From the NCBI GenBank assembly GCA_907164885.2, contig OU015490.1, positions 239,677,639-239,741,638 of the forward strand: DNA of 64,000 bases. The letters are read 5' to 3'. Shown one piece after another: positions 1 to 13,551 of the stretch (position 1 is its first letter; each line of letters begins with the position of its first letter). Source of the stretch: Dolomedes plantarius (taxonomy: Eukaryota; Arthropoda; Arachnida; Araneae; Dolomedidae). Below the pieces are notes generated by a model, which saw only the letters and a program-made list of their open reading frames with translations, ran no database searches and was not told the origin of the DNA. The translations under genes were made by a program, and so were the position numbers.

Positions 1-2184
1 TTGATTAAACCTGGATCTCTCAGTTCTTACAAGGTCCAAAGGGACCAATTTTATTTCGGCCTATCTGAAAAATCCGCATTTTTCCCAACGAAATTGAGAA
101 GTTAAAAAAATTTATTTGGTTATCTAATACTTACATAATAAATTTACGAGACATAATTTTTAATATCGCTCTGAGTTATACTTTTAACAAAACGAATGTT
201 TGTTTATAATTACATAATACCGTTATTTAGTTTCTTTTAACAAGCGAACAATCTAAAGGATGGAATTGTGAAAGTGGTATGTTTCTATATCTTAAAAAGA
301 CATAAATTTCCGTAAAAAATTTAGATATCGGACTGTTACGTGATTGCAACATTTCTTCTCTGAAAAGGATTAAGAATGTAAATAAAAGATTATAGAAATT
401 TTTATGTTAAACGTGACATGTTTAAAGGAGATTTCCTGTAAAACAGCGAAAGTAAAAGTTGGCAGGAATCCTAAATGAAAAATCCTTTGTAATCGAGAAT
501 TTAAATGCATTCTTTTGTTTAGGGTGGAATTAATGTTCGCTCTGAAAGGAATTCATCGATCTAAAATAGGGAAAAAGGTATTCGTATCAGTTCTACCCTG
601 AATTGCAGTGTCACGAGATTGCAGGTGCACAAACAAAGCATTTCGTAATATGACAGATGAATGCAACTCCAGTAATTAGAGGCTACATCTAGTCTCGTCA
701 TGTGACAAAATGAGAGGACTCAGAAATAATTGTAGGGATATGCCTGATCAGGATTTCTTTCAGAGTACCATAAAAACATGCACATATCAATCAAAATTTT
801 GTTAAACACAAAAAGTGGATAAGCATTTGGTAATTCTAACAAATATATTTTCTTTGCGTCAGTTCTACCTTAGCACTATTGATGGACACTTGTAAAAAAA
901 AACATGCCTTTTTACATTCCAACTGTCATTATTTAAACCTCTTTTAAACTGCATGTTCAGGTTTTAAACCATCATAACTAATTTGCTATTAATAATAAAC
1001 TGTATAATTTATACCTTCAAAAGAAATGCACTGATGTTGAAAACTTTTGTTTGCTGTGATTTTTTAAGTTAGCAGTAAAAAGCTTAATGTAATTTTGTAT
1101 GTTAAGGAATTAGGACGTGCGGATGTATACATCAGAATTACGAAAATTTTCAGTCAAATTACTGACATACTGTTAAATAAATTGCAAAAATTTAAGCACT
1201 TTAAAGTCAATCCATCGATTGAAATGTAAACAACTTTAAAGTATCGTAGGTTTAAAACACTAATGATTAGTAATGTATTATTTCTAAAACTATTTAACAA
1301 ATAAAATGATTTGACAAGTTAATTTGCCATTTGTTGTCAGAATGATGTTGACCTCTGATGATCTAATTTTACAAAAGGATTTAATTTTGAAGTGAAAGTC
1401 CGGTTTGGATTTGCAACATCTATTTTCAATGAATCAAAGACAAAAAAAAAATCAGTTTAATTTAGTTTCTAGTGATGTTAAGATGCATAAGTTCTCTTTG
1501 TTTCTTAAATAGCCCAACATTCAAAACTAAAAAGGGAACTAAATGGTACTAATCCCACCAGTTTCAACTTTAAGAAATAAATAGTTTCAAAATACGTGCA
1601 TTAATCTTCTAGGGAATTTCTTGCGCCATTTCTTAAATGATATTGTTTCTTTTGCGACTTCGCCCCTATCATTGTGTCCTACCTAATCCCATTCATGAAT
1701 TAAACCGTATGGATGCGTTCATTCAGGTAATTCCTCTAATGACAGTCCACTAATCCTCACGATATCTTTTTCTCTCTAGATCACCGCGATTATAGACGTT
1801 ATCTCGTACAATGCTTGACAACGGTGTAACTTCCCCGCCGTTCAGAATAAGGTTAAGCGGGTATTTTCATGAAACTTGGGCAATCTCGTTTTTACAAGAC
1901 CGGAGAAGGTTAACTTATGCAGCAAAGATGTTTTTGATGCATGTTGTGTTATTTTCACTTTCATATTCAAGAATTTTTGCGTAATTTTCTGTTTGTGTTA
2001 AAATTATTCATCATTAACGTAATATTTTTGTGGCTGCAAAACAGATTAACTGTGTTTTGTCTAGTTTTATGAAATTTCTATGTACGAAACTTGGTGTCTA
2101 CTTAAATTGTTTCGTAAAGATGCATGAATTAAACCGTATTTCAGAGCATGAGATGCGTGTATAATCCAAAAAAAAAAACTAAAC
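1..2184. other. Unique AT-rich DNA, no gene seen
   Basis: No open frame of useful length, no transposon terminus and no tandem array is visible. A 16 bp motif (CATGAATTAAACCGTA) occurs near 1694 and again near 2123; this may be chance or an old dispersed repeat. Probably intergenic or intronic. Confidence 0.5.
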
Positions 2185-2188
2185 TTAA

Positions 2189-2928
2189 GGGGATGGTGGA
2201 CTTTCAAATTATTAGAAATCGAGCAAAAATTGAAATTTTTTAAATTTTTTTTTTTTTTTGGGGGGGGAGACGGAGTGTATTAATATTTTAAAAATATGTA
2301 AATATAGGAATAAAATGCATTTAAAATATCTAATGAAAGTTAAAATGAAAACATAGTAGCTTTTGAAAAGTAAATATTGAAGGTAGATGAAAAAAATCTT
2401 TTAAATGGCTTTTTCTCAAAATGCGTAATTTCCAGATTTGCAAGTCTTTAAAATGCTCCTTGCGTCATAATTTTTGACGAAATTTTATAGAATTTATAAT
2501 AAAGACTCTTCTAATACATTAAAATAAAGTTATGTATCCATTTCAGGTTTCAACATCATTCAGATTATCAAAGTTTAACTTAAGTGTATAAAAGTACAAA
2601 AATTTCCCGAAAATTCAAAGTACAAGCATGAAACTATTTACTAAAAATTAACTATTTAACGAAAGCCCAAAGTAATACATAACTCTGTTTAAAATGTATT
2701 TATAAGCAATATAAATGCAAAATTAAGGGGAAAAGTTAAAAATTCGATCGCGGGGAGCATTTTAAAAAACATAAAAAAAATTATATTTTTAAAAAATAAT
2801 TTTTTTAAAAATATTTATAAAATTTTATAAGGTGTTTGATATAGTTATATTTTAATGAATATATATGCAAAATTTCATATCTCTGAGGTAAAAATTTCAA
2901 AAATCGATTTGCAAAGTTCACCATCTCC
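2189..2928. mobile_element. TTAA-flanked inverted-repeat DNA element (piggyBac-like target site), non-autonomous
   Basis: The 740 bp segment is bounded by TTAA at 2185-2188 and 2929-2932. Its ends are imperfect inverted repeats: GGGGATGGTGGACTTTCAAA on the left and GGAGATGGTGAACTTTGCAA read inward on the right. TTAA target duplication is typical of piggyBac elements, but the termini do not start with the usual CCC, so the superfamily is inferred from the target site alone. The interior is AT-rich with no transposase frame. A related element lies at 53789-54463. Confidence 0.6.
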
Positions 2929-3032
2929 TTAAATTTATAAAATTCTCCATGAACTAACATGATATCTACCAGTGAAATAATAACCAGATACAAAAACCAT
3001 TTTTTGTTGAAATCTACAGCTTTTATATCTAA

Positions 3033-4075
3033 CATTTTATAACAAAATTTTCATTTTGTAACAAAAAATTTCATTTTATAACAAAAAAATATCCCATTTT
3101 ATAACAAAAAGTTTCATTATATTATACAACTTTTTATCTATCGTTATTTGTCCTTTTAATTAATATCTTTTATCTCTTTGTCTTGATACTTAGTAATTGA
3201 AAAAAACAAAAAATATATTTATAACAAAAAATAATAAAATAATAAACAAAAACATAATAAACTAAAAATAATAAACAAAAAAAATTTCATTTTATAACAA
3301 CAAAAAAAAATGCCATTTTATAACAAAAAAATGCCATTTTATTCCAGAACTTTTTATCTATCATTATTTGCCCTTTTAATTAATATCTTTTATCTCTTTG
3401 TCTTGATACTTAATAATTGAAAAAAACAAAGAATATATTTATAACAAAAAAATAATAAAATAATAAAATAATAAACAAAAAATATTTATAACAAAAAAAA
3501 TCCCATTTTATAACAAAAAATTTCATTTTATTACAGAACTTTTTATCTATCATTATTTGCCTTTTAATTATTACCTTTTATCTCTTTGTCTTGATACTTA
3601 ATAATTGAAAAAAATATTATAACAAAAAAATAATAAAATAATAAACAAAAACATAATAAACAAGAACTAATAAACAAAAAATATTTATAAGAAAAAAATT
3701 TCAATTTTGTAACTTAAAATTTCATTTTATAGCAAAAAAAATCCCACTTTATAACAAAAAGTTTCATTTTTTTACAGAACTTTTTATCTATCAATGTTTG
3801 CCATTTTAATTAATATCTTGTATCTCTTTGTCTTGATACTTAATAATTGAAAATTACAAAAAATATATTTATAACAAAAAATAATAAAATAATAAACAAC
3901 AAATATTTCTAACAAAAAAATTTCATTTTATAACCAAAAAAAAAAAATGCCATTTTATAACAAAAAAATCCCATTTTATTCCAGAACTTTTTATCTATCA
4001 TTATTTTTCCTTTTAATTAATATCTTTTACCTGTTTGTCTTCATACTTAATAATTGGAAAAATCTTTCCTCTGAT
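3033..4075. repeat. Tandem repeat, ~190-240 bp unit, five copies
   Basis: The core ACTTTTTATCTATC recurs at about 3129, 3349, 3538, 3779 and 3986. Each time it is followed by a conserved block containing CTTTGTCTTGATACTTA. Units are joined by variable runs of TTTATAACAAAAAA and (AATAATAA) sequence, and these account for the spacing differences. It is not coding; frames crossing it are short and low-complexity. Confidence 0.75.
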
Positions 4076-4814
4076 TTGACAAATATTTCTATTTCACTTC
4101 TTTTTCACTACTGTATCAGCACTTGCATGAAAAACTTCCCTCATTCTCCTTCAAGTTACTGTCGAGAAGGAATTACATTTATAAAATAGGGGATAAAGTA
4201 TTTCCTAAGCCTACCATTACACCGACATCGAATCTATTGTCGCAGAACTACATCTCGTGTTTCTACCAAAGCAGTCGTAAACTGTTATTTTAAAGGTTAG
4301 AGTACACGGAATTACCGAGTTTTGAATTTAAACGATACTTTGAGATGGTACAGTTTCAACAAAACCAAGTTAATTCTATGTGCTGAAGTGAAGTTTAAAA
4401 ACATTTAGTCTTTTCTCTATTTCTCTCTTTTATTGTTTTTGAGACAAAGTAGTATTTTAAGAAAGAACATGTTATAGTCTAATAGTTAGAACGAATAAAA
4501 CGTGATCAAATGTTTGGTCTTGGAAATGAGTTCCTTGTCGGAAGAACTAGTTTTTGCTTTTTGAATCACTCTAACAATAACCTCTTTTTCTGAATTTTTT
4601 TTTCTGTAAAACTTTCTTAGAAATTCTTAAAATGGTATCCGATTTACTCAATTGCTTAGTAAAGAAAAGTTCAATGTCATTGAAAAGACAGCTTCTCGGT
4701 TATAAAACGCTATTACAACAGTCTTTCATTTACGTAACAATATCGTACTCACTGGAAGTCGGTTAACATAATTTTTTTTTTTCTGTACAGTTCTTCAGAT
4801 GCGACTAATAAATA
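4076..4814. other. AT-rich spacer, nothing recognised
   Basis: No coding frame, terminus or repeat family was identified between the tandem array and the SINE. Confidence 0.4.
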
Positions 4815-5099
4815 TTTTTTTTTTTTGGCTAATGTCCCTGGGGGATGACGACATTACACCCCAGTCCAGTGTACATATGAATACAAGACATAGAAACAGA
4901 CGAATCACAGAAGAATTTTATTCACAAACGATGACACCGGCGATGGACGATGGGTTGCAGCTCCTCTTTCTAGACGGGGCTCCATTTGCAGGCGGAAGAT
5001 TGACCGGTTCCCCAGAATACAGCCAAGTCTTATGCGGGAATCGAACCCGCACCCCCGGCGTGGCAGGCTTATGCCTTAACCACTTAGCCACTGGGCGAC
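4815..5099 (-). mobile_element. tRNA-derived SINE (family A), minus strand, with poly-A tail
   Basis: Read on the minus strand from 5099, the element begins GTCGCCCAGTGGCTAAGTGG, which contains a pol III A-box-like motif. The B box GGTTCGATTCC follows, inside a perfect T-arm-like stem (GCGGG/CCCGC). A ~190 bp unrelated body comes next and the element ends in a run of 12 A (T on plus, 4815-4826). Flanks share AATAAATA on both sides, a plausible target-site duplication. The 3' side of the tRNA-like head does not pair with its 5' end, so this is a SINE head and not a working tRNA gene. Confidence 0.8.
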
Positions 5100-5341
5100 A
5101 ATAAATAAATTTTCCATACTGAAGCTTAAAATTATTAACACATATACAATGTTTAAAAGTCCTGAATACGAATTCCACGTTCGGAGAGTAATTTATTCTT
5201 ATCAGTTACCCTGGCAAAAACCTCATTTTGTTTGACATCTCCTAAATTTTTTTATGTATAGATTGTCTGTCAAATCACTTTGGTGTTGTTCTATTTATTA
5301 AATTTTCTCTTGGTGAACTTCCCATAGTTAGAAATACATAA

Positions 5342-5570
5342 TCTATATATATATATAAAACAGTTCCGTAACTGACTGACTGATTGACTGCCTGGCTGAC
5401 ATATAACGCACAGACCAAACCGCTGGATCAAACGGGCTGAAATTTTGCATGGCGATTCTTCTTATAGTGTACGGGTGCACTACGAGAGATTTTTTTAAAA
5501 ATTCTTCATAGATTTTTTAAAATTAAATTTTTAAGCTGTTTTTGTAACATCCTTTAAAGTTTCTTCAGAA
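5342..5570 (+). mobile_element. Helitron family, 5' portion only (copy A)
   Basis: The copy starts with TC directly after A, followed by TATATATATATATAAAACAG and the family block with CCGTAACTGACTGACTG and GCTGAAATTTTGCATGG. Homology to the other copies stops near 5570. The sequence to 5908 is AT-rich and lacks the family's 3' hairpin and CTAG end, so this copy is either 3'-truncated or has a different tail. Copy B starts about 340 bp further on in the same orientation. Confidence 0.7.
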
Positions 5571-5908
5571 TATTTGATTCAGAGTAAAAATTTTAAAAAT
5601 ATTCTCCAAAATATTCTCAAAAATAAGTCACAAAATTATTATTTTTCCAGCTTTATGGGGATTAAAAATTTTATAACAATAATCCAGACTAAATAGAATT
5701 CAGATATAATTTTCTAGAAATTTCGGAGGCAAATTATTTTGAACCTTATGCTCAAAAGGAGGAAAAGTTATACAAACAGAGCTATAGATCAGGCAGACAT
5801 ATCAAAAGCTAAAAAGGCTTCAAATTTTAAATTCTGAATTTTTAAAAGCAAAATTTCATATTGTTCCATTTTATATATATATTAAGTTATCTTAATATAA
5901 GATCCATA

Positions 5909-7023
<1,115 letters not shown>

Positions 7024-7908
7024 TAATCTTATATAATAATCCTACATATATAATCTACATCTATAATTTTCATCTACACATAATCTACACTATCTATACA
7101 CATAACCTACATAATAATCTTATATAATAATCATGAAGATCTAAAACTTTAATGAACTAAATCCCGTTTACAATTATTTTTTAGATTTCAGAGCCAACCG
7201 ACTTCTCTATAAAATAACACTTAGTCTCTAAGTTATATTGCAATTCGCAGGGACTAATAAACATCCACTGGAAGTAATAAACATTACTCCTGGCGTCGTC
7301 GCTGGGAGAAATAAACATTATCATTTTATTTTAGAATGCTAAACAAAGTTGCACTGTTCCTAGAGCAACAATTTGATTATACGTACTTAGTTAAATCCCG
7401 TTAACTTCCCATATCATTATTTATCTTCCAGTGCGATGCATTGGGAACTATTATCTTTTTTTTTTAATTGTTTTCTTCTCCCCTATACCATAATTTTTCC
7501 ATTTGAACAAAGAATATTAAATTTGCCCTTTCCAGCTGACTTCAACATTAGTAATTCTTATATTTCATTGATTTGGGAAAGTAAGTCAAAGTTTTAGGCT
7601 TTTCGAATTTATTCAAGAGTATTATTCTATGTCTACGTTTATAATACCCAACAGTTCGGATTTCTGTTTACTAGTCTTGTAGACTGATTTATGTAGTACT
7701 TCAGCAGGTTTAGAAACAGTCAATCAGTTTTGTATTTTTAAAGAATATTTCTGAGAAGGAAAGGTTTCATTCCATTGGATATCTTTGAGGATTTCCTAGC
7801 TCTTCTATTTTGAATTCTGTGTTGTTTGCAATTTAATTTATTTTATTACAGTCGAAACAAATAGATGGCTTACGTTAACTATTTTTTCCATTTTTCCGAT
7901 GGACTTGT
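7024..7908. other. AT-rich spacer, nothing recognised
   Basis: Short imperfect repeats of TAATCTTATATAATAATC and TAATCTACA occur just after the Helitron (7024-7130). The rest is unremarkable AT-rich DNA without coding potential. Confidence 0.4.
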
Positions 7909-8554
<646 letters not shown>

Positions 8555-9356
8555 TTTTTTTTCAAATAATTAAAGAACTGACTAACTTATAACATCATTC
8601 CTTCCTTAGCTCCAATCAAAAAACAGCAAACTGTAAAATTAAACAGCAAATTGCTGTAAAATTTGTAACAGCAATTTGAAACAGCAAAAATTTAGCAAAA
8701 CAGTAAAGAATAACTCAAGCAAACTATTTTTTAAGTATTGCCCATTATTTTCAATCCAAAATAATATCATAAAGTTACGATAGGCGTTTATTGCAGGCGA
8801 ACCTATTAGCAGGCTTCAGTGGTGTCAGATGACACTTGCGATAATATTTGCCCTCTTTCAGCAGAAGCTATTAACATTAAAGTTCAATAGTTTCTTTTCG
8901 TGAATAATAACTAATGCGAAAAGAATTCTAGCTAATTGTATGCCTCAGAGAAAAACACGAGTCTCTAACTAGTATAATATGCATTATACTTGTCTGCATT
9001 TTTTTAGTTTTCACACCAATTTCGGAAACTGTAAGTGCCCGACGAGACTATTTTTGCAGGTTATCGTAGTACATTATTATTTGACGGGAGAAGGAACGTG
9101 ATAATTAGAGTCATAAGTGCAAAGCTGTCTTTATTGATCAGATTGTGTTACACTGAGAAAAAAGAGTCGATTGGTGATCTCACTTCGCTGGAATGAAATC
9201 AACTTTTTATAGGCATAGGGGAACTCACTTATGCCGAGTAGTTCAACCAACATTGGAAAATGGGTCTTTCAACCCACTTCCGGAAACGGGTACATTTACC
9301 TACTTTTGCGGGTATAGGAACTCATTGAATGGGTTTATTAAGATAGATATCTGATG
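8555..9356. other. Unique AT-rich DNA, no gene seen
   Basis: It contains short A-rich repeats of AACAGCAAA near 8620-8700. No transposon termini or meaningful reading frames are visible. Confidence 0.4.
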
Positions 9357-9640
<284 letters not shown>

Positions 9641-9644
9641 TATA

Positions 9645-9883
9645 TGGTGCCCGGTATAAAGGGCTGAGTCAAAAATAGTGATTTAAATATACCAAGTTAT
9701 TGGGTTTTATACCAATCGCAGAACAATAATTTCGACTCGAGTCTTTTGTACAAAGAAATGTACTTTTGCATACAAAATTGACAGACTTAACAAATTTTTA
9801 TACAAATCAAAAGATTGCTTTATCAATACTAACAAATATCTAAAAATCAGTTTTTTAGATTAGGCCCTTTATACCGGGAACCA
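9645..9883. mobile_element. MITE with 20 bp terminal inverted repeats and TA target duplication
   Basis: The left end TGGTGCCCGGTATAAAGGGC mirrors the right end (TGGTTCCCGGTATAAAGGGC read inward), with one mismatch. TA flanks both ends. The 239 bp interior has no coding frame. Size and TA duplication fit a Tc1/mariner-superfamily MITE. It lies at the edge of the upstream TA array, where TA targets are abundant. Confidence 0.8.
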
Positions 9884-9969
9884 TAGATATATTGAAAATC
9901 ATGGATCACGGCTGAACGAAAGAAAAAAATTCATATATATAATTAATATAATTTAGCTAGATGTTCCTA

Positions 9970-11418
9970 CAGTGGACGCTCATTAATTCGAACTTTCAGT
10001 TAATTCGAACTTTCGGTTAATTCGAACTAATCCAAAGGCCCCAAAAAACGTATATTGGAGTTAATGTTAAAAATATCTCATTAATTCGAACTAAATTCTT
10101 ATCACTTCGGTTAATTCGAACTAAAAATTTGACAAAAAAAAAATTCTTTTCCTCGTTTAATATAGAAAATACACTGTATTTATTATTTTGTGGGTCAAAA
10201 TTTCTTTTCTGTGTAAAGAGGTACATGCCTGCATTCCTAGACTATTGCATGTCCGCTAAACGTTAGTAGCTATTGTCCTTCTTATTAGTGCTAAAAGGAA
10301 AAAGCAATTTTCCTTTATTTGGATCGATTTTCTTAGAATTTCAGAAAAACTAGTCTTTACTACAGATTCTAGGGAGCTGTGTCAGTTATAACTGCAGTGC
10401 AGACAAGTTAATGTGGTCTAGTTTTTCTTCCTCACTGTGTGGTGTGAACGTGTAAAAATTCAGGATGCCTACATGTGGAAAGTACAAAACCCTAACTTTG
10501 GAGACAAAGGTAGAAATTTTAAAGAAAGTAGAGAATGGCGAATGTAAAACAAAGTTAGCAGCTGACTATGGAATTAAAAAACTGCCTTGTCAACTAATTT
10601 GAAAAACAAGGAGTCAATTTTAGATTTATGGGAAAAATCAAAATTTGCTAGAGGAAGGAAACGCATAAGAAATGCGTCCCAAGAAGTTCTAGAAAAAGCT
10701 CTACTGCTATGGTTCCAGGATGTTAGATCTCGAAATTTTCCGATAAATGGACCCCTAGTGCTGACGAAGGCTGATGAATTGGCAAGTCGAATGGGTATTG
10801 AAGATTTTAAATGCAGTGATGGATGGCTTTCTCGATTTAAGTCAAGGCACAATATTTCTTATCAAACTGTATGTGGCCAAAGCTCTGAGGTAAACGAAGA
10901 CGTATGCACTAATTTCGGTAGGAAACTGCCAAGACTTTTCTCTACTTACCTGCCGAAAGATATTTTTAATGCGGCCATAATGGACAAAGCCATAATGGAC
11001 TCTATTAAAACTCTGAAGGCATTTATTCAGATGGAACCTTCCTCTGAAAATGAATTGAAATGCTTACTTCAAATCGAGAAGCTGGCTGAACAATGTAGGC
11101 ATCATAAACAGAACCAAACATCCATTTTACAGTTTTTCCCCAAAGTGTAATTCATATTTTTAATAAAAGTTTACTTTATACTGCATATCTTCTGCTTCAT
11201 TTTATGATTAAGGTAAATTTGTATTGCTTTTTAATATGTTTAATTTTAGATAACATAGTATAATATATTTTCTGGGGTTATACATACTAGGAGAGTTTCT
11301 TCTTCAGTGATTCACATTTAAAGTTATATATTTTCTCTTAACATCGGATAATTCGAACTTCGGATAATTCGAACTTTTTTCTGAGAACCTTTGAGTTCGA
11401 ATTAACGAGCGTCCACTG
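9970..11418 (+). mobile_element. pogo/Tigger-type DNA transposon, internally deleted
   Basis: The terminal inverted repeats are about 25 bp: CAGTGGACGCTCATTAATTC at the left and CAGTGGACGCTCGTTAATTC read inward at the right. TA duplication is seen at 9968-9969 and 11419-11420. Subterminal copies of TAATTCGAACT are numerous: five near the left end and two plus the terminal one at the right. These are likely transposase-binding sites. At 1449 bp it is shorter than a complete Tigger (usually over 2 kb), because most of the catalytic domain of its gene is missing. Confidence 0.9.
10465..11150 (+). pseudogene. Broken pogo/Tigger transposase: DNA-binding domains and C-terminus kept, DDE core deleted
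   Basis: A frame starts at ATG 10465 (MPTCGKYKTLTLETKVEILK), resembling the N-terminal helix-turn-helix of CENP-B/pogo proteins. It stops after about 46 residues. One missing base in the A-run at 10575-10581 would connect it to the 187-residue frame at 10587-11150. That frame begins STNLKNKESILDLWEK and continues through a CENPB-type HTH: RGRKRIRNASQEVLEKALLL, then WFQDVR, then GWLSRFKSRHNIS. The sequence YLPKDIFNA, which normally runs into the first catalytic Asp motif, is joined directly to C-terminal sequence. The whole DDE catalytic core is therefore gone. The last residues QTSILQFFPKV contain a PCNA-interacting motif (Q-x-x-I-x-x-F-F), known from pogo transposase. It cannot transpose, but a DNA-binding protein could in principle be made from the second frame. 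Confidence 0.85.
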
Positions 11419-11420
11419 TA

Positions 11421-12105
11421 TATTCTTTATCAATATCCCAAATGCAGGTTTTTTTTAAACCTTCGAACAATAAAACCTGCATTGATTACTAAAATAGAAG
11501 TATAATTCATCATTATCTATACATCAGATCCCTCCCTCTGCTTTTAACGTTTCCTCATCCCTCTTTACATCAGTTTTTAAGCAAGATCTTGAATCCAGAC
11601 ATCTTTTTTTAATCGTTTTTATGTAAATTAGCGAACATTTCTCAATTCTTTCCGGTTAAATAAAAACAGAGTGGTTGCCATTTAAAGATAAATCCACGCG
11701 CGCCTACTTGCCCCGGAACGAGGTTAACATGTCCCGAATGCGTTAAATATATTCAAGGGAACGTTAAGGTTAAAGAAAAATGTGATTAGAATGCAATTTT
11801 TATTCGCTCATATTTTTATCAGCAACGGAAGGGGAATGCTTCGGAATGATAAAAGTTTTGAAATTTAAATTATCTTCAGAAACGGGGAAAATCTGGATAA
11901 AGTCACGTAGAAATTTCTTCTGATGATAATAAATCTGTGAAGTTTTTAACTATATAAAGCCGTTTACTTCTCTTATAACTTTCAGTTGAAAAATTGCCTT
12001 TTATATTTCCTTTTTATTAGTATATTTTATTTAATAGAGTAAGATAAAATATAAAAAAAAAGAATTTTTAAAATGCTTTTCTAAAATATTCTCTTTGGTG
12101 TTATA

Positions 12106-12142
<37 letters not shown>

Positions 12143-12316
12143 CAGTTGTGTTTATGTGATCATCCCATTACTTAAGTAATATCCATGCATATTTTTATTA
12201 TTCTTGGAAATGTTGTTCTAATTGAGACATTTTTAAAGGAATTAAACAATGAGAAATTATTGCATTTTATAAACTTTGGATATCAAGATTAAATTCTCCG
12301 TGTTTCTTTAAAATTC
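11421..12316. other. AT-rich spacer with a (TTA)n run
   Basis: The only notable structure is an ATT trinucleotide microsatellite at about 12108-12138. No gene was seen. Confidence 0.45.
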
Positions 12317-12470
12317 GAATTCAGATGGTAAAGTGAAGAACTTTTTCTTAAAGGATATTTTATTTCTATTCTCTTTATGTGTCTATAACAGGCCTTCGAA
12401 ACACACGTCCAACCAACACTCACTCTGAACCCACAAAGCCTTTTGGGAAGACGCATAATACAGGGTTGAA
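12317..12470 (+). repeat. Direct repeat, left copy (flanks the foldback element)
   Basis: The block starts AATTCAGATGGTAAAGTGAA, runs through TTTCTATTCTCTTTAT and TCTATAACAGGCC, and ends CTTTTGGGAAGACGCA. It recurs in the same orientation at about 13552-13690 with small differences and an indel. The two copies bracket the foldback element and a microsatellite. Confidence 0.75.
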
Positions 12471-12508
12471 ATAATGTGCTTTATAATAGTACACGCATAA
12501 TACAGGGT

Positions 12509-13297
12509 GAAAATTTCGAGTTTCTATACATATAACCGGAGCCGTGAGCGTCACTGTGTTGCAGTTCTCAGAATCCCGAGCTCATAAGAAGGTCCCGAGG
12601 TCATAAAGAAACTTTGCCGATATATGGACCTCTAGCGGCTGTTCCGTTCAACCGATCGAGATGAGATTTCAGATATAGTTATTCAGATGTATGAGCTCAG
12701 GATTCTGAGAACGGCAGCACAGTGACGCTCACGGTTACCAGGGCTCACGGCTCACGGTTATAGGTATAGAAACTCGAAATTTTCAAATGGCAACACCCAC
12801 TTTTTCCTGTCGCAAAATGCTCGGCGTATTCGAAAACACTAAAAAGCGTTGGAACGGTATATATAAACACGATCAGAGAGCTTTTTATCGGTTTTCTACG
12901 CTGAATATCTGGCGAACGGCGTTCTGTGATTGGTTTCTAGCCTCTGTCATATACAAATTTCCTCCGTGCGCCCCAAACGCGTCTTTGTTGGTCGTTCGCA
13001 GAGCTGTTTTTTGTGCGTGCATAACGCGTCCGTTTTTTTTTTTGTGATACACGTACCGTTCCAACGCTTTTTAGGGTTTTCGCATGCGCTGAGCTTTTTG
13101 CGACGGGAAAAAGTGGGCGTTGCGATTTGAAAATTTCGAATTTCTATACATATAACCGGAACCGTGAGCGTCACTGTGTTACCGTTCTCAGAATCCCGAA
13201 CTCATACCTCTGAACAACTATATCTGAAATCTCATCTTGATAGGGTGAACGGAACGGACGCTAGAGGTCCACATATCGTAAAAGTTTCTTTATGACC
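12509..13297. mobile_element. Foldback-type element with ~250 bp inverted arms
   Basis: The left arm at about 12599-12859 and the right arm at about 13054-13297 are inverted copies around a ~195 bp loop. Shared blocks include the CAACGCTTTTTAG region at the inner ends, GCCCACTTTTTCCCGTCGCA-like sequence, CCGTGAGCGTCACTGTG, and GACCTCTAGCG at the outer ends. Homology is high but not perfect; the left arm has an extra tandem GGCTCACGG. A further partial inverted copy of the arm lies at 12509-12590. Frames here are antisense images of each other and not genes. Long arms with a short loop suggest a foldback transposon or an inverted duplication. Confidence 0.7.
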
Positions 13298-13373
13298 AAC
13301 CGGTATTATAAATCTAAAAATAATATACCGTGTTTTTAGATTCAAAATATTATTCAGAAACGGGGAAAATTTT

Positions 13374-13384
13374 ATATATATATT

Positions 13385-13437
<53 letters not shown>

Positions 13438-13460
13438 ATGTATATATGTATATATGTATT

Positions 13461-13506
<46 letters not shown>
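13374..13506. repeat. (CA)n(TA)n microsatellite
   Basis: About 12 CA units are followed by TA with TG interruptions. Confidence 0.95.
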
Positions 13507-13510
<4 letters not shown>

Positions 13511-13551
13511 TACAATTTCTTATATAATAAATTCCCCTTTTTTCTGTAAGA

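Noticed and set aside
5020..5099. Possible tRNA gene on the minus strand
   Set aside because: A and B boxes and a T-arm stem are present, but the acceptor halves do not pair. The unit continues into a SINE body with a poly-A tail and flanking duplication.
9150..9180. CACTGAGAAAAAA-type motif (similar at 50831 and 42949) as a transposon end
   Set aside because: Short, low-complexity, and no paired inverted end or target duplication could be found.
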